Shown one piece after another: positions 4,177 through 5,616 of a stretch of DNA of 5,616 bases. The notes beneath the pieces are model-generated. The model had not been told where the DNA came from. It searched no databases and saw nothing but the letters and a program-made list of their open reading frames with translations. This stretch comes from CAJGCS01 sp045589955 (GTDB lineage Bacteria > Bacillota_I > Bacilli_A > ML615J-28 > CAG-313): assembly GCA_045589955.1 (NCBI GenBank), contig JAZNQD010000058.1, forward strand, positions 1 through 5,616, written 5' to 3'. The translations under genes and the position numbers were made by a program. The number at the start of each line of letters is the position of its first letter. The stretch's first letter is position 1.

Positions 4177-4618
4177 AGAAAATATAAAATATGCTAATCT
4201 TTTATATAATGTTGCAGTTGAAAATGCACATTATTTGAATAGCGGTGAAAAGACAGAGTTAAAGAAGCAGTTTAAAAAACTTGCGAATGACGAATCTCAA
4301 TCTAACTCTAATGTTGACTTGGGCGAAGTTAATGAAAAGTTAGATAAGGTTGTTAAGGCAATATCTTATAATGCGTCAGAAATACAGCAACAGGTAAGAT
4401 ATGCAAAGATTGATTGCCGAGATGATATTGCAAAGGAGCTTAAAGAAGTTGAAAATAATTTAACATCTAAAGGAGCGATGACTTTTGTTGCTGCGGTTTT
4501 TGGATGTATAATTGCAATTGTAGCTTGTATTTTTATCCTAATAAAGTCATTTGACGTGACTATTGATATTGAAAATCCGAATCCTGAACAAAATATTACA
4601 GTAACGCCCTCAGAATGA
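4169..4618 (+). CDS. Tail-anchored coiled-coil membrane protein (copy 2), 149 aa
   Basis: The function is unknown. It is a paralogue of the preceding gene by layout. Residues 1-40 are Lys-rich and helical, 48-100 form a charged heptad-like coiled coil, and 103-125 are a clear membrane segment. The tail begins Lys-Ser-Phe-Asp-Val and has an Asn-Pro pair, as in copy 1. The two genes share an identical 14-base stretch over this motif (4105-4118 and 4544-4557). The start overlaps the previous stop by eight bases, which suggests translational coupling. The stop codon lies inside the stem of the following terminator. Two membrane-anchored coiled coils next to each other could form a hetero-oligomer, but nothing in the sequence proves this. 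Confidence 0.82.
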   Translation: MNKENIKYANLLYNVAVENAHYLNSGEKTELKKQFKKLANDESQSNSNVDLGEVNEKLDKVVKAISYNASEIQQQVRYAKIDCRDDIAKELKEVENNLTSKGAMTFVAAVFGCIIAIVACIFILIKSFDVTIDIENPNPEQNITVTPSE

Positions 4619-4631
4619 GGGCTTTCTTTTT
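4606..4631 (+). terminator. Rho-independent terminator overlapping the stop codon
   Basis: GCCCTCA (4606-4612) and TGAGGGC (4616-4622) form a 7-bp stem with a three-base loop GAA, followed by TTTCTTTTT. The TGA stop codon of the preceding gene (4616-4618) is part of the stem. It closes the group of genes starting at 1468. Confidence 0.92.
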
Positions 4632-4660
4632 ATCAGAACTTTAATAATATCATTTTATGA

Positions 4661-4667
4661 AAAGGAG
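4661..4667 (+). promoter_or_regulatory. Shine-Dalgarno site AAAGGAG fixing the start at 4678
   Basis: AAAGGAG lies ten bases before the ATG at 4678. It is one of few convincing Shine-Dalgarno sequences in the window. It also shows that the in-frame ATG at 4657 is probably not used, because that codon lies upstream of the site. Confidence 0.6.
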
Positions 4668-4677
4668 ACAATATTTG

Positions 4678-4974
4678 ATGACTAACATTTGTTATCGTAA
4701 TAAAGACGATGATAAGTGGTATTTTTGGTCTTATACAGATGGTGATCCAACTGGGCGTGAATATACCGCTTGGTATCCTGAAGATATGCCTCCACTATTA
4801 GACAAAATAGTTGAATATCTTAATTCGCATATTGTTTGTATCTATGAGAAAACAATTAATCCTGTTGAGTTAAAGTTTAATCTTCGTCGTTGTCCTGAAC
4901 CAGATGAACCAAATTATGGTTGGTTAGAAGATTATTGGGAAACTCAGGTCTGTCACTTTATTAAACAGAATTAA
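4678..4974 (+). CDS. Hypothetical protein, 98 aa
   Basis: The function is unknown. The protein is small, acidic and rich in Trp and Tyr (for example Trp14, Trp17, Trp32, Trp82 and Trp87). It has an Asp-Asp-Asp-Lys stretch at the start and a helical segment near 38-50. Cysteines occur at 5, 54, 72 and 92, but their spacing does not match a known metal-binding motif. No signal or membrane segment is seen. The start at 4678 is preferred over 4657 because of the Shine-Dalgarno site between them. It is the first gene after the terminator and probably starts a new transcription unit, although no promoter could be defined with confidence. It ends 14 bases before the next gene. Confidence 0.75.
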   Translation: MTNICYRNKDDDKWYFWSYTDGDPTGREYTAWYPEDMPPLLDKIVEYLNSHIVCIYEKTINPVELKFNLRRCPEPDEPNYGWLEDYWETQVCHFIKQN

Positions 4975-4988
4975 TATAATATAAAATC

Positions 4989-5168
4989 ATGAATAACCAA
5001 AATCCATTTGCTGCATTGAACATTATCAAAGAACATATTTCTGAAAATGAGGAGTATGATCGTGAAATTCAACGTCTTAGAGAGGAACGTATTCGTATAG
5101 CTATGTTTATTAAAGAGCGAGAGCAGCGATTGAATGAGGAACGTAAACGACGAAATCCTGGTGATTAA
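4989..5168 (+). CDS. Small coiled-coil protein, 59 aa
   Basis: The function is unknown. ATG at 4989 opens a 59-codon frame ending in TAA at 5166-5168. After an Asn/Pro-containing N-terminus (1-10), residues 18-56 form a continuous, highly charged helix (Arg/Glu-rich, with hydrophobic residues spaced as in a coiled coil), and the C-terminus is basic (Arg-Lys-Arg-Arg near 52-55). The leader is A/T-rich with no Shine-Dalgarno sequence. The frame fills the gap between its neighbours and ends one base before the next ATG, as expected for packed phage genes. Confidence 0.72.
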   Translation: MNNQNPFAALNIIKEHISENEEYDREIQRLREERIRIAMFIKEREQRLNEERKRRNPGD

Positions 5169-5169
5169 T

Positions 5170-5487
5170 ATGGAAAATTTTGGAGAGCCTTGGCATACAA
5201 AGAATCTTCCTCCTTTTGATTTGGTAGAGGGAGAAACATACTTGGTACCATTAAAACTTCTTTCTAAAGAACGTCGCTTTGATGGAGGTAGAGGTACTGA
5301 ATTTTATACATTTGGAATTGACAATTGGCGAAAGATTACCTTTAGTGACCGCTCAATTCCTGAAATCATGAAAGATGAAAGAGTTCCAGCTGAAACTTTA
5401 TATAATATTTTAGATAATAAAGAAGAAATTAGTGAAGAACTTAAAGAACTAGTAAAACAATCTGCTAAACGAAGCACTTTCTGCTAA
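5170..5487 (+). CDS. Hypothetical protein, 105 aa
   Basis: The function is unknown. Residues 1-60 contain Pro-Pro-Phe-Asp-Leu-Val-Glu-Gly-Glu-Thr-Tyr-Leu-Val-Pro and later Phe-Tyr-Thr-Phe-Gly, a pattern like a small beta barrel of the type that begins a ligand- or nucleic-acid-binding module. The C-terminal part (66-100) is helical and charged. The start at 5170 is preferred over the in-frame ATG at 5134, because the latter lies well inside the preceding gene. No membrane segment is seen. It starts one base after the previous stop and is followed by 27 bases containing a late-type promoter octamer. Confidence 0.78.
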   Translation: MENFGEPWHTKNLPPFDLVEGETYLVPLKLLSKERRFDGGRGTEFYTFGIDNWRKITFSDRSIPEIMKDERVPAETLYNILDNKEEISEELKELVKQSAKRSTFC

Positions 5488-5499
5488 ACAGAACAATAC

Positions 5500-5507
5500 T
5501 ATAAATA
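5500..5507 (+). promoter_or_regulatory. T4-type late promoter octamer TATAAATA
   Basis: The exact consensus of T4-like late promoters lies in the gap between two genes, seven bases before the ATG at 5515. In T4 such promoters have no -35 element and depend on the phage sigma-like factor gp55. The very short distance to the ATG would give an almost leaderless transcript, which weakens the call. AT-rich chance occurrence is possible. Confidence 0.35.
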
Positions 5508-5514
5508 AGGTGAC

Positions 5515-5616
5515 ATGACTAAACTAATTACGACATTACTCTGTTCCGTAATGCTACTCTGCAATGCCGCGTATGGTTTTAGCCAGAACTTTGATGTCCG
5601 CACAAAGTCTGAGATT
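5515..5616 (+). CDS. Start of an exported protein, cut by the window edge (34 aa visible)
   Basis: ATG at 5515 opens a frame that runs off the window. The N-terminus is a typical signal peptide: Lys3, a hydrophobic core from residue 4 to about 16, then Cys-Asn-Ala-Ala-Tyr-Gly, with cleavage likely near residues 18-21. Cys10 or Cys16 could instead be lipidated, but no clear lipobox is present. AAGGTG just before the start (5508-5513) resembles a Shine-Dalgarno sequence but is very close to the ATG. GC content of the visible part is about 41 percent by count, clearly above the AT-rich genes before it, suggesting a different origin or a host-derived gene. The product is unknown. Confidence 0.65.
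   Translation, partial: MTKLITTLLCSVMLLCNAAYGFSQNFDVRTKSEI

Noticed and set aside
4657..4677. Upstream ATG for the 98-aa protein
   Set aside because: A good Shine-Dalgarno sequence lies between this ATG and the one at 4678, correctly spaced for the latter only.
4975..4980. TATAAT as a -10 box before the 59-aa gene
   Set aside because: The stretch is nearly all A/T, no -35 partner is convincing, and the short gap suits co-transcription.
5134..5169. Upstream ATG for the 105-aa protein
   Set aside because: It lies inside the 59-aa gene; the ATG one base after that gene's stop is the better start.

Overview
The window looks like part of a tailed-phage (or prophage) genome. It is AT-rich and coded almost entirely on the + strand. 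A dense tRNA array is followed by small, tightly packed genes of unknown function, and no housekeeping gene is visible. Most start codons have no Shine-Dalgarno sequence but an A/T-rich leader, and one protein has a lipoprotein-like signal ending in Ser-Cys-Asp. Both would suit a Bacteroidota host, but that is inference. An exact T4-type late-promoter octamer (TATAAATA, 5500-5507) precedes the last gene.

Region 1 (1-1350) is an RNA-gene array. The clear tRNAs are Phe(GAA), Lys(CTT), Gly(TCC), Ile(GAT), Leu(TAA) and Trp(CCA). There are two aberrant Asn(GTT)-type tRNAs, and the window opens inside the 3' end of another tRNA. Between them lie non-tRNA stretches rich in secondary structure (22-293, 370-437, 969-1189). 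The most unusual item is at 686-811: a complete tRNA body whose 3' half (anticodon stem, variable loop, T arm, acceptor strand; 720-753) lies upstream of its 5' half (acceptor strand, D arm, anticodon stem; 762-791). This is a circularly permuted tRNA. It sits inside a hairpin whose flanks recur at 370-437, where the only base difference in the shared 8-bp stem is a compensated A-T to T-A change. A rho-independent terminator (1414-1444) closes the array.

Region 2 (1468-4631) holds small genes separated by a few bases or overlapping. They are a soluble 143-aa protein, two paralogous membrane proteins with a near-identical C-terminal tail (37 identical nucleotides), a short lipoprotein-like protein, and two tail-anchored coiled-coil proteins sharing a Lys-Ser-Phe-Asp-Val tail after the membrane segment. 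The first of these coiled-coil genes appears to have lost its N-terminus to a +1 frameshift near 3577-3590. A strong terminator overlapping the last stop codon ends the group. None of these proteins could be assigned a function. Their common theme is membrane attachment with conserved extra-membrane tails.

Region 3 (4678-5616) holds three small unknown genes and the start of a gene with a signal peptide, higher GC content and the late-type promoter. This may be the edge of a different transcription unit.
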